Assembly (NCBI RefSeq): GCF_937616625.2
Contig: NC_065576.1
Coordinates: 13,270,501 to 13,334,500, forward strand
Direction of reading: 5' to 3'
Length of the DNA stretch: 64,000 nt
From: Mercurialis annua
Lineage: Eukaryota > Streptophyta > Magnoliopsida > Malpighiales > Euphorbiaceae
Shown here: positions 23,101 to 34,950 of the stretch, in pieces
How positions within the stretch are numbered: the stretch's first letter is position 1
Layout of the letters: every line of letters begins with the position of its first letter
The notes under the pieces: generated by a model
What the model was told of the DNA's origin: nothing
Seen by the model: the letters and a program-made list of their open reading frames with translations, nothing else
Database searches by the model: none
Made by a program: the position numbers and the translations under genes

Positions 23101-23544
23101 GAAAATAAAAAAGAAGAAGAATGAATAAATTGTAGATCTGAAATCAAATAGATGACACGACGAGCAGAGGAGATGATGGCGTTGACGAAGATGACAACGG
23201 AGACGATGATGAGAACGATGACGGAGGAGCGGAGGAATAGAGGACGGCGAAGCGGAAGACGGCGGAACAGAAAAATAAAAAATGGTAAAGAAGAGAGAGG
23301 AAGATGAGCTGAGAGGAAGAGAGAGAAATATGAGTTAAGAAGAAGAGAGAATTGAATGACGAGGAGAGAGAAAATAAATGAAATTATGATGATTGTGCTA
23401 TCAGGGTTGAATATATAAGATCCGTATAAAAGTTATAATCAGCTCCGTGTATGGTAGTTTAGTAAGTGAAAAATATGACATGTATAAAAGTAAACAATTA
23501 GCCAATGTAGGTTGTTTGTGTAAAAAGCCCTATATAAAAAGCCC

Positions 23545-24478
23545 TAAATTTAATGTAAAAGATATAATCCTATCAGGACTCTGCTAGGCATGCTAAATCC
23601 ATCTCCATATAAAGAATTTGGAATATTGTGTATTCATTAATTCAAATAGTATTTATTATACTTAAGCTATATCGTCTTTATCAAAAGACCGATTTTAGCA
23701 TCAAAGTGTTCATCGATCCACCATGGTTAATCATCAAACTAATCATATTATATTCCATGACTCGCACCAGAGCTCAGACTTCATTAATTTATGCTTTCTG
23801 TGGAAAAGTTTTTCGAAAAAATAATTGAAAAAGCTTTATGTGAAGAAGAAAATTTCATTCATGACTTCTAACGAGTTCTATTGATCCCAGCATGAGGAAA
23901 ACGCCGACCAAGAACCCCCCCCCCCCCCCCCGGGCCCCTTTCACCAACACTGTCAATTAGCACTAGATAGTTAAACTAGAAAAAGCACACCAATCACTGT
24001 GAACTCAAGTATCAATTCTAATGTCAATATTCATATCCCTAATCTTAGAAATGAACAGGTTAGAGTTTGTCCTCCAATCAAAATTCCATCCCTTGATGGA
24101 TCTGGTGGAAGCAAATCGATGATGGCCTTCCCCCCATTATACCATGATACTCTAACGAAGGCCACAAAACAATCCCAGAGGCAACTTGACCGGAAGGCAT
24201 GATAAGCCAGAAGATCTAGACAAATGCAAGTAGCCAATATTCTGGCTCAAAACTAAGAGTTCCTAACTTAGGTTCATAATCATGAAAATCTGGCCCAAAA
24301 TCTAGAAAACCCTGCTTAGAACGCCAATATGCGTAATGAGCTAGGAGACGACATTGAAAGACCAGAAAAAAGTAGACAGAAAGAATAGACCCTGCTGACA
24401 AAGTCCACTAAGGTTGTGAGGTCAGACCGACCAAAAAACAACAAAATGCAAGAATGTGGAAGATAAAGCAGAGTTTGC
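23545..24478. other. Degenerate sequence with a 17-base poly-C run
   Basis: A frame starting ATGACTCGCACCAGAGCTC (23757) resembles the MTRTRAQT starts seen in some gypsy gag proteins but stops after 23 codons. Poly-C spans 23915-23931. Scattered frames near 24000-24200 may be a decayed gag N-terminus leading into the remnant at 24479. No intact gene is present. Confidence 0.4.
23915..23931. repeat. Poly-C run of 17
   Basis: Seventeen uninterrupted C followed by GGGCCCC. It could form a G-quadruplex on the minus strand or an i-motif. It could also be inflated or shortened by sequencing or assembly error. Confidence 0.8.
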
Positions 24479-25075
24479 ATGCCCCGCAAGAGTACAAATA
24501 CATTAGTAATCGAGGAAGACCCCAAAGGAAAGTTTTTCACATTGAATAAGTTCACAGCAAAGGAGCTAGACATACAAGAGCTGAAGTTAAAGGGATTATC
24601 GTTAACGGTAGAATTCCTAGCCAAAACAAATCCAAATTACATGGAAATACCAACCCTTCCAATATTTAATGAAGAATTGGACCTAAAGGACCACATCCGT
24701 CAATATGTGTGAGTCTTTCCAACAACACTTACATGAACCGCCTAGAGATAGTTCAACCATCTAAATCTAGGTTCAATCCAAAACCATATAATGCTTTCAA
24801 ATACATTTTTGGCCAAGTATTTAACCGGTAAACCAGGAAAAACTACCACACGCATCCTTAGGGTTTGCAAGAAGAAGGAAGGAGAAACCCTTCGAAGGTA
24901 TTTGAAAAGGTGCAATAAGGAAGTCATAAGATTAATAATTTAAATGTTGATATGGCAACCGAAGTCCTGAGAGAAGGAATAAGGTTTGACAGTTTATTCG
25001 AAAAAACTGTTGATAAAAAAATCAACCATATTCTCAAACCTAATAGGAATTATCTAGAAGTATTTTGAACTAGAC
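24479..25075 (+). pseudogene. Ty3/gypsy gag (Retrotrans_gag) remnant
   Basis: Translation gives a PRKSTNTLVIEEDPKGKFF stretch and then the gag core DHIRQYV.VFPTTL. A TFLAKYLTGKPGKTTTRIL segment follows, then GETLRRYLKRCNKEV and a VLREGIRFDSLFE tail. This is the order of the plant gypsy capsid domain: (D)H...F.T.L, then F...F, then GESL..Y..RF..E, then ..GL. Stops at about 24710, 24733 and 24742 and a frameshift near 24930 disable it. There is no nucleocapsid or pol. It lies just upstream of an Ogre/Tat-like LTR but need not belong to it. Confidence 0.65.
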
Positions 25076-25240
25076 AAAGAAAGTAGAATTATTTGCAAAA
25101 AATAATCAAAACAAAAAAATTAAAACAAAAAAAAGACAACGATAACAATCATCCGAAGAACGAGAAAAAAAATCCACCCACCGAGCTGGTAATAGAAGGT
25201 TTCATCCTTATCAGACGTAGGAAGAGAGACGATATACACC

Positions 25241-28200
25241 TGTAGACACCTATTTTCGGACATGTAAAAAGTGATAAGGAACTGAAGCATCCGATGATGA
25301 TTTCCAGAGAAACCCGTCCGAGTGACGAGCTTTCGATTTGCTTGTTGGAATCTAAGCAGGCGTAATTTGTGCACGGTTGCAAACTTGGAGGAATAAAACG
25401 TAATTAGGCATAAATAGCCCATAAAAATTGTAAAGAAATTGTAATATAAGTCTAGAAATTGGACTAATTGCCATATCTTCAAAATCTATGGGCCAATTTG
25501 CAAGTTTGGCGGACTGAAATTGACCTTACCAAACCTATAGGGCCCGATGTATTAACACTTTCGGGCACCAAAACGCACTTTTGGTAATCTTTTACTTAAA
25601 AACTTATCACTTCACACACTTTCACCCTAGAATATTCTAGAATGTTCTAGAAGATTCTAGGAAACCTTAGTTCACCCCTAACCATTATAAATACAGCCTT
25701 AAGCCAGTCTGGCTAAAGGCGGGACACAAACCCTAAAAATAGACAGCAAAATTTGGCCATCATACACAAACACACACTAAAATCTAGTCTTGAAACACTA
25801 AACACGTGTTAATTCTACAAGAACGCAACATCCGCACGGATTTGAAGCTGGATTCCGCATCCACTTCGCCAGGAAATGAGCCAAGGACTTAGACCGGTAA
25901 TTTTGAGGACCCTCAATAATATTCTTTTAATTTTGCCATAAATTTACATATATGATTGCCATAATTACTGTGATTATGCTTAGGATGCATGTTTAGGCTT
26001 TTTATTGCTTGTTTTACATTAATTGTGCTTTATTAAATAATCCAATGCTTTTAATAAACCACAATAAAAATCGATGAAAAAGCATGTTAATCACTACAAT
26101 TAGCTGTTTTTAATATTTAAAACCAGAAAACAATGAATTAGATACCTTAGAATGCATGTTTCTTGGCTATTTTTGCCATAAAAACCTTAAAATAGTTGCT
26201 GCCCCAAAATTATTTTTTGCCTAGATGAGCTTTAAACACTTTGAAATTTCTTTTTTTGGATTCCTTGTTCGAATTTATGCGGTTTTGATTATTTTGCATC
26301 AGAAACGGACTTGAAACGAGTGAGAACGAAGCAAAACAAAATCCTGGAACTGCTGGTGACGAACTGCCGCCGCCGCCATCGCCGCTGCAACCGGCGGTGC
26401 TGCCACAACAAACCGGCGGCGCTGCCACATAATCCTGATGGCGCCGGCAACTTAAGTTGGCGCCATATTCCTCCTTCGCCAGCCCTCCAGATTCGTTCCC
26501 AGATCCTTCCAAACACAATCCGAACTTCAAAATATGTTTCCGGGCTCATACAAACTCCAAATCAGGCCCAGTTTGAACCCAGACATAGCTAACCCGTCCG
26601 AGTGACACCTATTTTTTGGACATGTAAAAAGTGATAAGGAACTGAAGCATCCGATGATGATTTCCAGAGAAACCCGTCCGAGTGATGAGCTTTCGATTTG
26701 CTTGCTGGAATCTAAGCAGGCGTAATCTGTGCACGGTTGCAAACTTGGAGGAATAAAACGTAATTAGGCGTAAATAGCCCATAAAAATTGTAAAGAAATT
26801 GTAATATAAGTCTAGAAATTGGACTAATTGCCATATCTTCAAAGTCTATGGGCCAATTTGCAAGTTTGGCGGACTGAAATTGACCTTACCAAACCTATAG
26901 GGCCCGAGGAATCTATATTAACATTTTCGGGCACCAAAACGCACTTTTGGTAATCTTTTACTTAAAAACTTATCACTTCACACACTTTCACCCTAGAATA
27001 TTCTAGAATGTTCTAGAAGATTCTAGGAAACCTTAGTTCACCCCTAACCACTATAAATACAGCCTTAAGCCAGTCTGGCTAAAGGCGGGACACAAATCCT
27101 AAAAATAGACAGCAAAATTTGGCCATCATACACAAACACACACTAAAATCTAGTCTTGAAACACTAAACACGTGTTAATTCTACAAGAACGCAACATCCG
27201 CACGGATTTGAAGCTGGATTCCGCATCCACTTCGCCAGGAAACGAGCCAAGGACTTAGACCGGTAATTTTGAGGACCCTCAATAATATTCTTTTAATTTT
27301 GCCATAAATTTACATATATGATTGCCATAATTACTGTGATTATGCTTAGGATGCATGTTTAGGCTTTTTATTGCTTGTTTTACATTAATTGTGCTTTATT
27401 AAATAATCCAATGCTTTTAATAAACCACAATAAAAATCAATGAAAAAGCATGTTAATCACTACAATTAGCTGTTTTTAATATTTAAAACAAGAAAACAAT
27501 CAATTAGATACCTTAAAATGCATGTTTCTTGGCTATTTTTGCCATAGAAACCCTAAAATAGTTGCTGCCCCGAAATTATTTTTTGCCTAGATGAGCTTTA
27601 AACACTTTGAAATTTCTTTTTTTGGATTCCTTGTTCGAATTTATGCGGTTTTGATTATTTTGCATCAGAAACGGACTTGAAACGAGTGAGAACGAAGCAA
27701 AACAAAATCCTGGAACTGCTGGTGACGAACTGCCGCCGTCGCCGCTGAAACCGGCGGTGCTGCCACAACAAACCGGCGGCGCTGCCACATAATCCTGATG
27801 GCGCCGGCAACTTAAGTTGGCGCCATATTCCTCCTTCGCCAGCCCTCCAGATTCGTTCCCAGATCCTTCCAAACACAATCCGAACTTCAAAATATGTTTC
27901 CGGGCTCATACAAACTCCAAATCAGGCCCAGTTTGAACCCAGACATAGCTAACCCAATGTAGTTTGATAGTCTAAAATGTAATGGGTCAGACCCGATGTC
28001 AAAAGGACTCAGAAGTCTGAATATATAACATAGTGTATAAATCGGGCCCACGAGCCTGAGGCCCAGCAAACCAGCAACTTCCAGAGCCGATTCTGGGCTA
28101 ACCCGAACTTGGAATCGACTCCGAATCAAACTAGTAGAACTGGATTGACGAGACGCACAACTCATGTGATCTACCGAGAGCCCATTCTGACCAGACTGAT

Positions 28201-28962
28201 GGTCAAAACCCGTGCGAGTGCCAGGCACTCAAAGTCAACGAGGTTTAAAAGTATTTGTAACCTTGTATGTATATCCAACTGCCCCTGAGCATGCTAGCAT
28301 TGTTTACTGCTTTCCAAAAGCAATCCAAATCCAATAATAACCGGCTAAAGGACTAATCGCCTAAAATTGGCCCATTAATGCAATTCCAGGCCATTACTTA
28401 GACATCATTGGACTAATACGAAAAAGTAGTAATGGTTGTATAGGTTTTTCAAGACTCACCTAATAAAATCAATCAATCACATTTATACATCCGGTTGTAG
28501 GCTTTGTGAATTTAACATATCCAGACCAGCCAGACTTATGACTATTTGCTAGATACCTCTAAGGTAAGATGTATACTTAGGCGTACTTGCTGCTTGCCTC
28601 ATATGCCAATTCAGATGGAGTCATATGCGGGTCAAACATGTTTACTGCTTTCATCCCTGTTTATTTCCAGCTTTTCTATCCTGTGAACTGCATATACTTT
28701 TGAGATGAGATAAAAACGAATATGTCCAGTAAATAAAGCCGGTAACAGATAAGTCAAGTACAAGAGTCTCGGGAAGGTCCACAAACCCTAGTCTTTAGTC
28801 CGATGCACGATAGTCTTACCGGAGGCGAGTAAGGTTATCTAGTCAGTTAAAAGGCATTTCCTAGTTGAACTAGGTGGCGACTCCATTTTCCAAACCATTT
28901 CCATATCGAGAAGTCGGCCATAAGACTTGGGCAAGCGGCCCCCGAACCCCGCTCCGTTCACA
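25241..28962 (+). mobile_element. Ty3/gypsy Ogre/Tat-like solo LTR with internal tandem duplication
   Basis: It begins TGTAGACACCTATTTTCGGA, the characteristic start of Ogre/Tat/Retand LTRs. It ends with TGGCGACTCCATTTTCC, then GCGGCCCCCGAACCCCGCTC and CGTTCACA, matching the usual Ogre/Tat tail. Flanking 5-mers are ACACC (25236-25240) and ACATC (28963-28967), four of five matching. There is no second LTR or internal region. The 3.72-kb length includes a near-identical 1.36-kb tandem duplication; without it the LTR would be about 2.36 kb. Confidence 0.8.
25245..27955 (+). repeat. 1.36-kb tandem duplication within the LTR
   Basis: Unit 1 (25245-26595) and unit 2 (26604-27955) are about 98% identical by eye. 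Differences include a few substitutions and a 6-bp GCC-type deletion in the GC-rich block (26370-26430 against 27735-27790). Both units start GACACCTATTTT and end CAGACATAGCTAACCC. Between them sits GTCCGAGT. With its flanks it makes AACCCGTCCGAGTGA, identical to an internal LTR sequence at about 25311-25325. The duplicated reading frames here are not genes. Confidence 0.9.
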
Positions 28963-28976
28963 ACATCGGTTAACAC

Positions 28977-30587
28977 TGTCACGACCCAAAATCTCGGATT
29001 GAGACCAGCGCTAGAAAATGAGAGTGGTAGCTCCGAAACCCGTAGCAAGCCTGAAAACCACTATAATTTTTTTTGGGATATAACACTTAACCATTTATGT
29101 CCAAACAACCTCGGCATCACAACTACTATTAAATCACACATCGAGGTTAAACCTGTTATAAATATAGATAATTACCATTTAAAGCATACACATTTCAAAC
29201 AATATAAGTGTATACTAATAAAGAATATCAGAGCACGCTAAACTTATAGACTAAGTCTATAACAGACAACAAAATACAGTTCTAATACTAGTACTACTGC
29301 GGTGCTAGATTAAAAACATTATTTTACATATAATCAGACTTCCATAATAAGATATGGAAGTCCACTTTAGCAAACGTCTATGAACCTGTTAAAATATTTG
29401 GAAACTACGGGTCAGATAAACTAAGTGAATTTACATAATTACTAATGAATATGAATAAGATAAATATCTCAATCAAAATAATATAATATATATAATCAGA
29501 TAGTGGATCCGAATGAAATCTTAAACCTCAATCCACATATATCAAAACATGACATAAATCCACAATATATAGACAATCCTCCAAATTATCCAATAAATCT
29601 GGACCGTACACATTGGACCGTTGTCTCAGACTTCCACTTATTACAGTATATGGGCCGTGAACTATGTTACTGTCGCCTCAGATCTGTTTTGGGTTATGGG
29701 CCGTGAACTATGTTACCGTTACCTCATATTTTTCCCGTTGAGTCTAGGTTGTGAACTATGTTACCGTCGCCTGAGACTTATATCACAATCATTCCTTACT
29801 TCTATAAAAATCATATACAAACTCTATACTAATTCTACTAGTGATCACACAGTCCTATTGACGCCCAATAAGGGGCACCTTCTGTCGAATCTATATCAGT
29901 TTCAGAATCAAACATGTATATGCGATATTATTCAAAATAACAATTGAAGAAATAAAACATTTTCTATACTAATATTCAAAAGTAAAATGAAAACTCAGTC
30001 CACCACTATTTTCCAAAATAATTCTGGCCCTGAGATTTGCAAACTCACCAAATCTAAAATATTTGTAAACAATTGTAAAATAAATAAAACTTGACTTTAG
30101 AGATGACTCTAGACTCCGAATACTGTTAAATAACACACACCCTTAAACATATATTCTCTTTTATTATATTAGTTAGTCAATTGTCGAATTGATCTCTGGT
30201 TATTAAAATATTTTCCGCGCTTTCGTCGACTGAATTTATAAATTCTAAGTTAGACGTTTAAATCTCGATTTTTCTTTGCAAATATAAATCATAATCATAA
30301 TCTATCGACCGAGATCTCACGCTTTCCAGGCCCGGTTATTTATATTTCACTATGATGATTACTTCCAAACATAACACTTTAATTTGAATTAAAATATCAA
30401 TACATTTCTTAGAACTAAACATCGATAATATAAATTAACTAAATTTAGTAGTTATACACTTACATCAATAATATATCACAATTAAACTTCAAAACTTATT
30501 ACAATAAACCCAAACTTTACTTATTTATTCCATCCATACACGTTTTATAATTTCATTGCGATATTACTTATATTTACTTTATAAGTG
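28977..30587 (-). mobile_element. Ty3/gypsy LTR fragment, minus orientation (X1)
   Basis: It starts TGTCACGACCCAAAATCTCG, followed by GAGTGGTAGCTCCGAAACCC. This is the reverse complement of the 3' end of the gypsy LTRs at 41040-41125 and 46785-46870. Further matches run in the same reversed order, for example AGTCCTATTGACGCCCAATA near 29850. The far (LTR 5') end is missing, as a second reversed LTR begins at 30588. A degenerate tandem repeat of about 50 bases (core GGGCCGTGAACTATGTTAC) lies at 29650-29780. Reading frames here are spurious. Confidence 0.7.
29650..29780. repeat. About 50-bp tandem repeat in the reversed LTR
   Basis: Three copies of a GTGAACTATGTTAC(C/T)GT(C/T)(G/A)CCT core at about 29655, 29702 and 29752. 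A corresponding single motif (GTGAACTCGGCTACGGTGTA) occurs in the plus-strand LTRs of the family, so the array is a local expansion. Confidence 0.65.
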
Positions 30588-32008
30588 TGTCATGATCCGA
30601 TTTCCACCCGAAACTCAAACCGAGACTAGGGCTGGGGAATGGGAGTGGTTGCTTCGAAATCGTAAAAAGTCTAAAAAAAATTATAAATTTTTTGCGTTAA
30701 AAACATAAAAAAGTTTGCAACCTCATTGTAGAAATACTTTAAAATATTTTCTGAAAACGCATTCGTAAAATGTGATTGCATCTCTAGACATCAGAGTGTA
30801 GTTGTCGTTTCACATAACATATCAGCCATGTCTGAATACAATACCAACGGTACAAAAACTTGGTCGTAAGGCCCTAATTGTATTTCAAGAAACAAGAGAG
30901 TAAACATCAACCTCATATGATGTACCAGCTTTGTTTCTAATACAATACTAAAATGCTAAAAGCATGAAACTAATGTATCTCTCGAACAACCGGTCTAAGA
31001 ATTTTAGAAAATATACAACTTTTCAAACATATATTTTATACAGTAGTTCAAATAAGAGTTTATCAAAAATAGGTCGAACTACTATAATCAGAAAGACAGA
31101 CTTCCAACTAAGTACTTGCAGCTTTAGAGGTATAGTTGGCATTGACTTCTAGAATTATTATGGAAGTCCGACCTCGTACTTGATAACATGAAAGGTGAAT
31201 ATTTTGTTGGGGGGGGGGAGTTCAGAAATATAAATATTTCTAAGTGAGTCTACACATTTACAGTTGAATATTCAAATCACATATATATAAAGCATCTGTA
31301 TATATAAAATATTACCAATTACTCGATCCAGATGAAACCCTAGAAGGCAATCTATTGTATGGGTCTTAATCTATACGACTTGGGCCTTAAACCATGAACT
31401 GAATCACTGCCGTCTAATTCGGGTGTCAGGAGAGTAACTATAAAACTGCCATCATAGTGTTACCTGTGACCGTAACCGTGTCAGTCGTCTTAGAATGTTA
31501 AGTTAGGGTCGCTAACACTTCCAATGCCCAATGACTTAACTGGCCTCTATGTCAGACATTGTCTCGTATCTAGCGTACTACCGGTGATGACACAGTCCTG
31601 TTGACAACCAATAGGAAGCTTGTTCCAGTGGATCTTCCGTGGTGTTGTTATACTAGTGCGATATGTTATATAAAAATAGTTTAAATATAAATATTCAAAA
31701 GTAAAAACCACAAATTAAACTCACAAAACCGATGTCCCCAAAAATGTATGCTCCTGATAGCCCACTAGTCAAATAGCCTAGTGATTTGACTTGGCAAATC
31801 GATACTCGTCGCATCTAATTAGAATTCAAATATCAACACAATATCAGACATCGAAATCTTAACTTCAGTCCTATCGTATAAACGATAGATTTAAAACAAC
31901 GATTGTTCATAAACGACTCAATCACATAACGTATAAACAAATCTTGATATTGAGCTTCTAGTTCAAACATTAATTCCACTCCTGGTATGGACTTATAGTC
32001 CTTTAATA
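30588..32008 (-). mobile_element. Ty3/gypsy LTR fragment, minus orientation (X2)
   Basis: It begins TGTCATGATCCGATTTCCAC and continues with GGGAGTGGTTGCTTCGAAAT, a diverged form of the reversed LTR end that opens X1. The ACAGTCCTGTTGACAACCAA block near 31590 matches the corresponding X1 block. The other end is not clear and runs into the target duplication of element G1. It contains a run of 10 G at 31209-31218. No gene is present. Confidence 0.6.
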
Positions 32009-32013
32009 TTGAT

Positions 32014-33661
32014 TGTGATATCCCGTGTTTTTCATTTGGTTTCCAGCGTTGTTCAATCACCGAGTTGATTGTTTTCGTGTTCGTTGGACTCGTTTAGGTC
32101 CACATTCGGTCTTATTCAGGTTCGTCGTCTCCATAGGACCATGTGCTAGCTAGCACGTCGGATTAGGGCCCAATAGGGTAGGGCGTCTCGCGTCGCTCCC
32201 TAGAGTAAAGTGTTGGGTGCGATGGGCCAACGCGCCCCCCATTGCGCCCTGTTGACAGATTTTATTGTGGGGCCTATAACTATACCCCTTATCTGATTCT
32301 AACCCTCCTCCTTCACTTTTGCAAACCCTAGCTGACCTAAAAGCACAAGTCTCTCTAAGATTGATCCTTGCTTCACCTTTTCCTTTAATTCTTAGACTCC
32401 GGTAAGTGATTTTCTCATCCTATTCCTTAGGTATTTGTTTGGCCTTGATTCATTTTGTTTTGTGGCTTATGAATCATTGTTTTCCAGTGATCTTGTAAGG
32501 ATTTGGACATATAGTTCTGATTGGTTTCGTTCTTATCCTTGTGTGGCGTTTCTGTCCGCTTATCTTCTTTGGTAAGCGCTGAATCTTGTGCTATAGCTTT
32601 AAATCCATATACGTTGGGTGTTGTGATGTTAAATATTGTTTTGGCATGTTTCGATCTGATCTTGTATGTTTAAGGTTGTTCTAGCATGTTATTTTTGGAT
32701 TTTACCTTGGGTAATATGAATTCAATTGTTAGGTTGTATACTAGATTGCTTAGTATGATTATGGAATTTCTTACCTACTATTTTAGTATGATGTTAGTGG
32801 CTGGAAATTCATGTTTAGGAATGATGTAATGTGTTAGGATCAATGCTATATCGTTTGGCATGTTTGGTAAATTAAAGGTTGGATACTTAGCTTGAAATGA
32901 ATGTCACACTTTGGTTTGGAGTTGATTATGGTTTGAGGATATAATTGCTGCCAATAGTTGTTTTGAGGTTATTTGTAATGACATTGGCATGCTGGTATTG
33001 TTTTAGTTGTTTGTCGGATCGTTTCATGTTAGTTGTTTATAAGTTGGCAATGTTATGCCATGTTTATATTGTTGGAGTGATTCTTGTTTCGGATCTGAGT
33101 TGATGGTTTAAATGCATATTTAAATCCTTATTGGATCTATTTAAGTGTTTTGGCATGCTTGTGTTTACTTTGGGTGGTTTGGTAAATTGTTGTTAAGTGT
33201 GGTGAATGATGGTATATATGGTTTCTTGGTTGTTAAGCTATATTGTTCTGTTGTTTTCAAATGAATATTTATTTAGTTTAAAGGTTCCGGCATGGAAGTA
33301 TTGGATTACTCGGCTAAGTACCATATTGGTTTTTAATTTGTTTCACCAAATGGATTGAAAAGGTTTCCAAATTATGTTTTTAAATGGAGCTCAATAGGGC
33401 TTAACTTGTTTTATGGTTTTGGCTATGGCTTGAGTATGTGTATTTTCTCTATTTTGTTTTGTGTGTTGGCATTGTTTTTGCGTTGTGCTAGTCCTGAGTA
33501 GTGTCTAGTACTCCTTAGAGTTAGGGGTTGGAATTGACTTTAACATATGTTTGATTTCTTAGGATCGTCGATTGCACGTGTTTCTAAGTCGAGCCAAGTC
33601 TAGTCACTTGCCAGGCTTTTCGGGGATTTTTTTGTAAGATGTGAGTTTATGTTGCTATTTA
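32014..33661 (+). repeat. G1 5' LTR, first segment
   Basis: The left 1648 bases of the G1 LTR. The first about 300 bases align with the 3' LTR at 52243-52551. It contains a leader-like stretch CTAGCTGACCTAAAAGCACA and ends at the ATTTA target site (33657-33661) of the copia insertion. The rest is T-rich and non-coding. Confidence 0.8.
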
Positions 33662-33883
33662 TGTAGGCAATCTGAATTTAATATAGAAAGGATCTGTACA
33701 GCTGTAGATTAGCTAATTAGTGGTCAAACTCTGTATTTTAGGTAGCAATCATTAAGCAATATTCTTTCCTAGAATCAGTGAGTTAATTTCCTGATTTATA
33801 AGGATATTATAAATGATGTAAACTCTATAAAAGAGAACAATCATAATGAAAAAACTATCATTCTTGTAAAATCTTTTTCAACT
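33662..33883 (+). repeat. Copia 5' LTR
   Basis: Begins TGTAGGCAATCTGAATTTAA and ends CTTTTTCAACT. The unusual end (ACT rather than CA) is set by the ATTTA duplication and by the primer-binding site starting at the next base. A CTCTATAAAAGAG motif near 33823-33835 is a good TATA-like promoter and is also in the 3' LTR. Confidence 0.9.
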
Positions 33884-33900
33884 TGGTGTCAAAGCTTGAT
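33884..33900 (+). promoter_or_regulatory. Copia primer-binding site
   Basis: TGGTGTCAAAGC follows the LTR immediately. It is one substitution plus one A/G change from the TGGTATCAGAGC sequence complementary to plant initiator Met-tRNA. Confidence 0.8.
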
Positions 33901-33911
33901 ATACTGAAACC

Positions 33912-34950
33912 ATGTCTGAAACTTCAAATGAATCCACTACTGCTTCTCTAAATAATCCAAGCACCACTGTTTTTTCAAAAAACAGTGGTGGCACTACTGA
34001 ATATCACTCTGTTCAGATCACCATAATTCGCTTGAATGGTGATAACTTTTCTGAGATAGTCTCAATCAGTCTGGATGTACATCAGAGGGCGTGTAAAGTT
34101 GGGCTACTTGACATGTGAAAAGAAGGCTCCTGCTGCGAATGATCCGAGTTATGCTACATGGCATGCTGAGAACAGCACAAGAGCTCTAAGGAAATGTAAA
34201 TCAGATTTATTATGATCTTGGGAATGAATCACAAATTTTTGAATTGACCCTCAAACTTAGTGACATGCGACAAGGAGAGGATGGCGTCACAAAGTACTTC
34301 AATTCCTTGATGCGTATTAGGCAAGACCTTGACCTATTTAACACCTATGAGTGGATATCTCCCGAGGATTCACGTCATCATAAAAAGACAATAGAGGACA
34401 GTCAGGTTTTCAAGGTTCTGGCTGGCCTTAGTGTCGAGTTTGATGAGGTAAGGGGGAGAATTATTGGAAGGCAACCCATGCCGCCACTTGGTGAGGTTTT
34501 TTCAGAAGTTAGGAGAGAGGAGTCGCAGGAATGTGATGTTAGGCAAGAAAGGACCTAACAGTATTGTTGAAGGTTGTGCTTTATATACCACATGTGGTGG
34601 TGGTGACAATTAAGCCCCTACTTCCTCATTTTTTCAGCATAGACCTGATGAAAAACCTGAAGTCATGTGTGATTTTTGTAACAAGCCTCGTCATACACAT
34701 GAGAATTGTTGGAGGCTTCACGGAAAACCTGCAAATTGGAAGGGAAAAGCAGGAGAAAAACCGCGAAGGGTTGTTTTCATTGCCAATGGTGTTAAGACCA
34801 GCCCCTTCACTAAGGAGCAAATGGAGCATCTTTATGCACTAATGAAATCCAACTTGACATCTGGTATTCCTACTATGTCTGTGGCACATACATGTAATAA
34901 ATTTTATGTTTTATCCTGTCATTTTAAAAATGCTCCATGTATTATTGATT
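33912..34950 (+). pseudogene. Copia gag with zinc knuckle
   Basis: Capsid/nucleocapsid polyprotein that packages the element RNA. It starts at ATG 33912 (MSETSNESTTASLNN), followed by the ITIIRLNGDNFSEIV block at the N-terminus of UBN2-type copia gag. A frameshift near 34070 and another before 34244 break it. The UBN2 core (YFNSLMRIRQDLDLF, FKVLAGLSVEFDEVRGRI) lies at 34244-34556. After a further frameshift the CCHC knuckle CDFCNKPRHTHENCWRLHG (Cys-X2-Cys-X4-His-X4-Cys) lies near 34666-34722. Too many shifts for function. Confidence 0.85.

Larger units (their letters stand above)
18688..23544. mobile_element. Giant Mutator-like foldback element (4.86 kb, double palindrome)
   Basis: The element is bounded by a perfect 9-bp target duplication, TAAATTTAA (18679-18687 and 23545-23553). 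The ends are GGGGTTTTACACAAACAACC and GTTGTTTGTGTAAAAAGCCC, the latter followed by TATATAAAAAGCCC. Four homologous arms alternate: A (+, 18688-20150), B (-, about 20150-21287), C (+, about 21288-22320) and D (-, about 22320-23544). The whole is a palindrome with a midpoint near 21288, and each half is also an imperfect palindrome. At the midpoint two element-like tips (AAAAGGGCTTTTTATATA) abut. No transposase was found. The arms carry a GC-richer gene-like head and long TTGTTGATATTATGTTGA-type repeats. Confidence 0.85.

Noticed and set aside
26210..28228. Minus-strand 84-120 residue frames that occur twice
   Set aside because: They occur twice because the LTR has a tandem duplication. They contain no known motif and lie antisense in an LTR.
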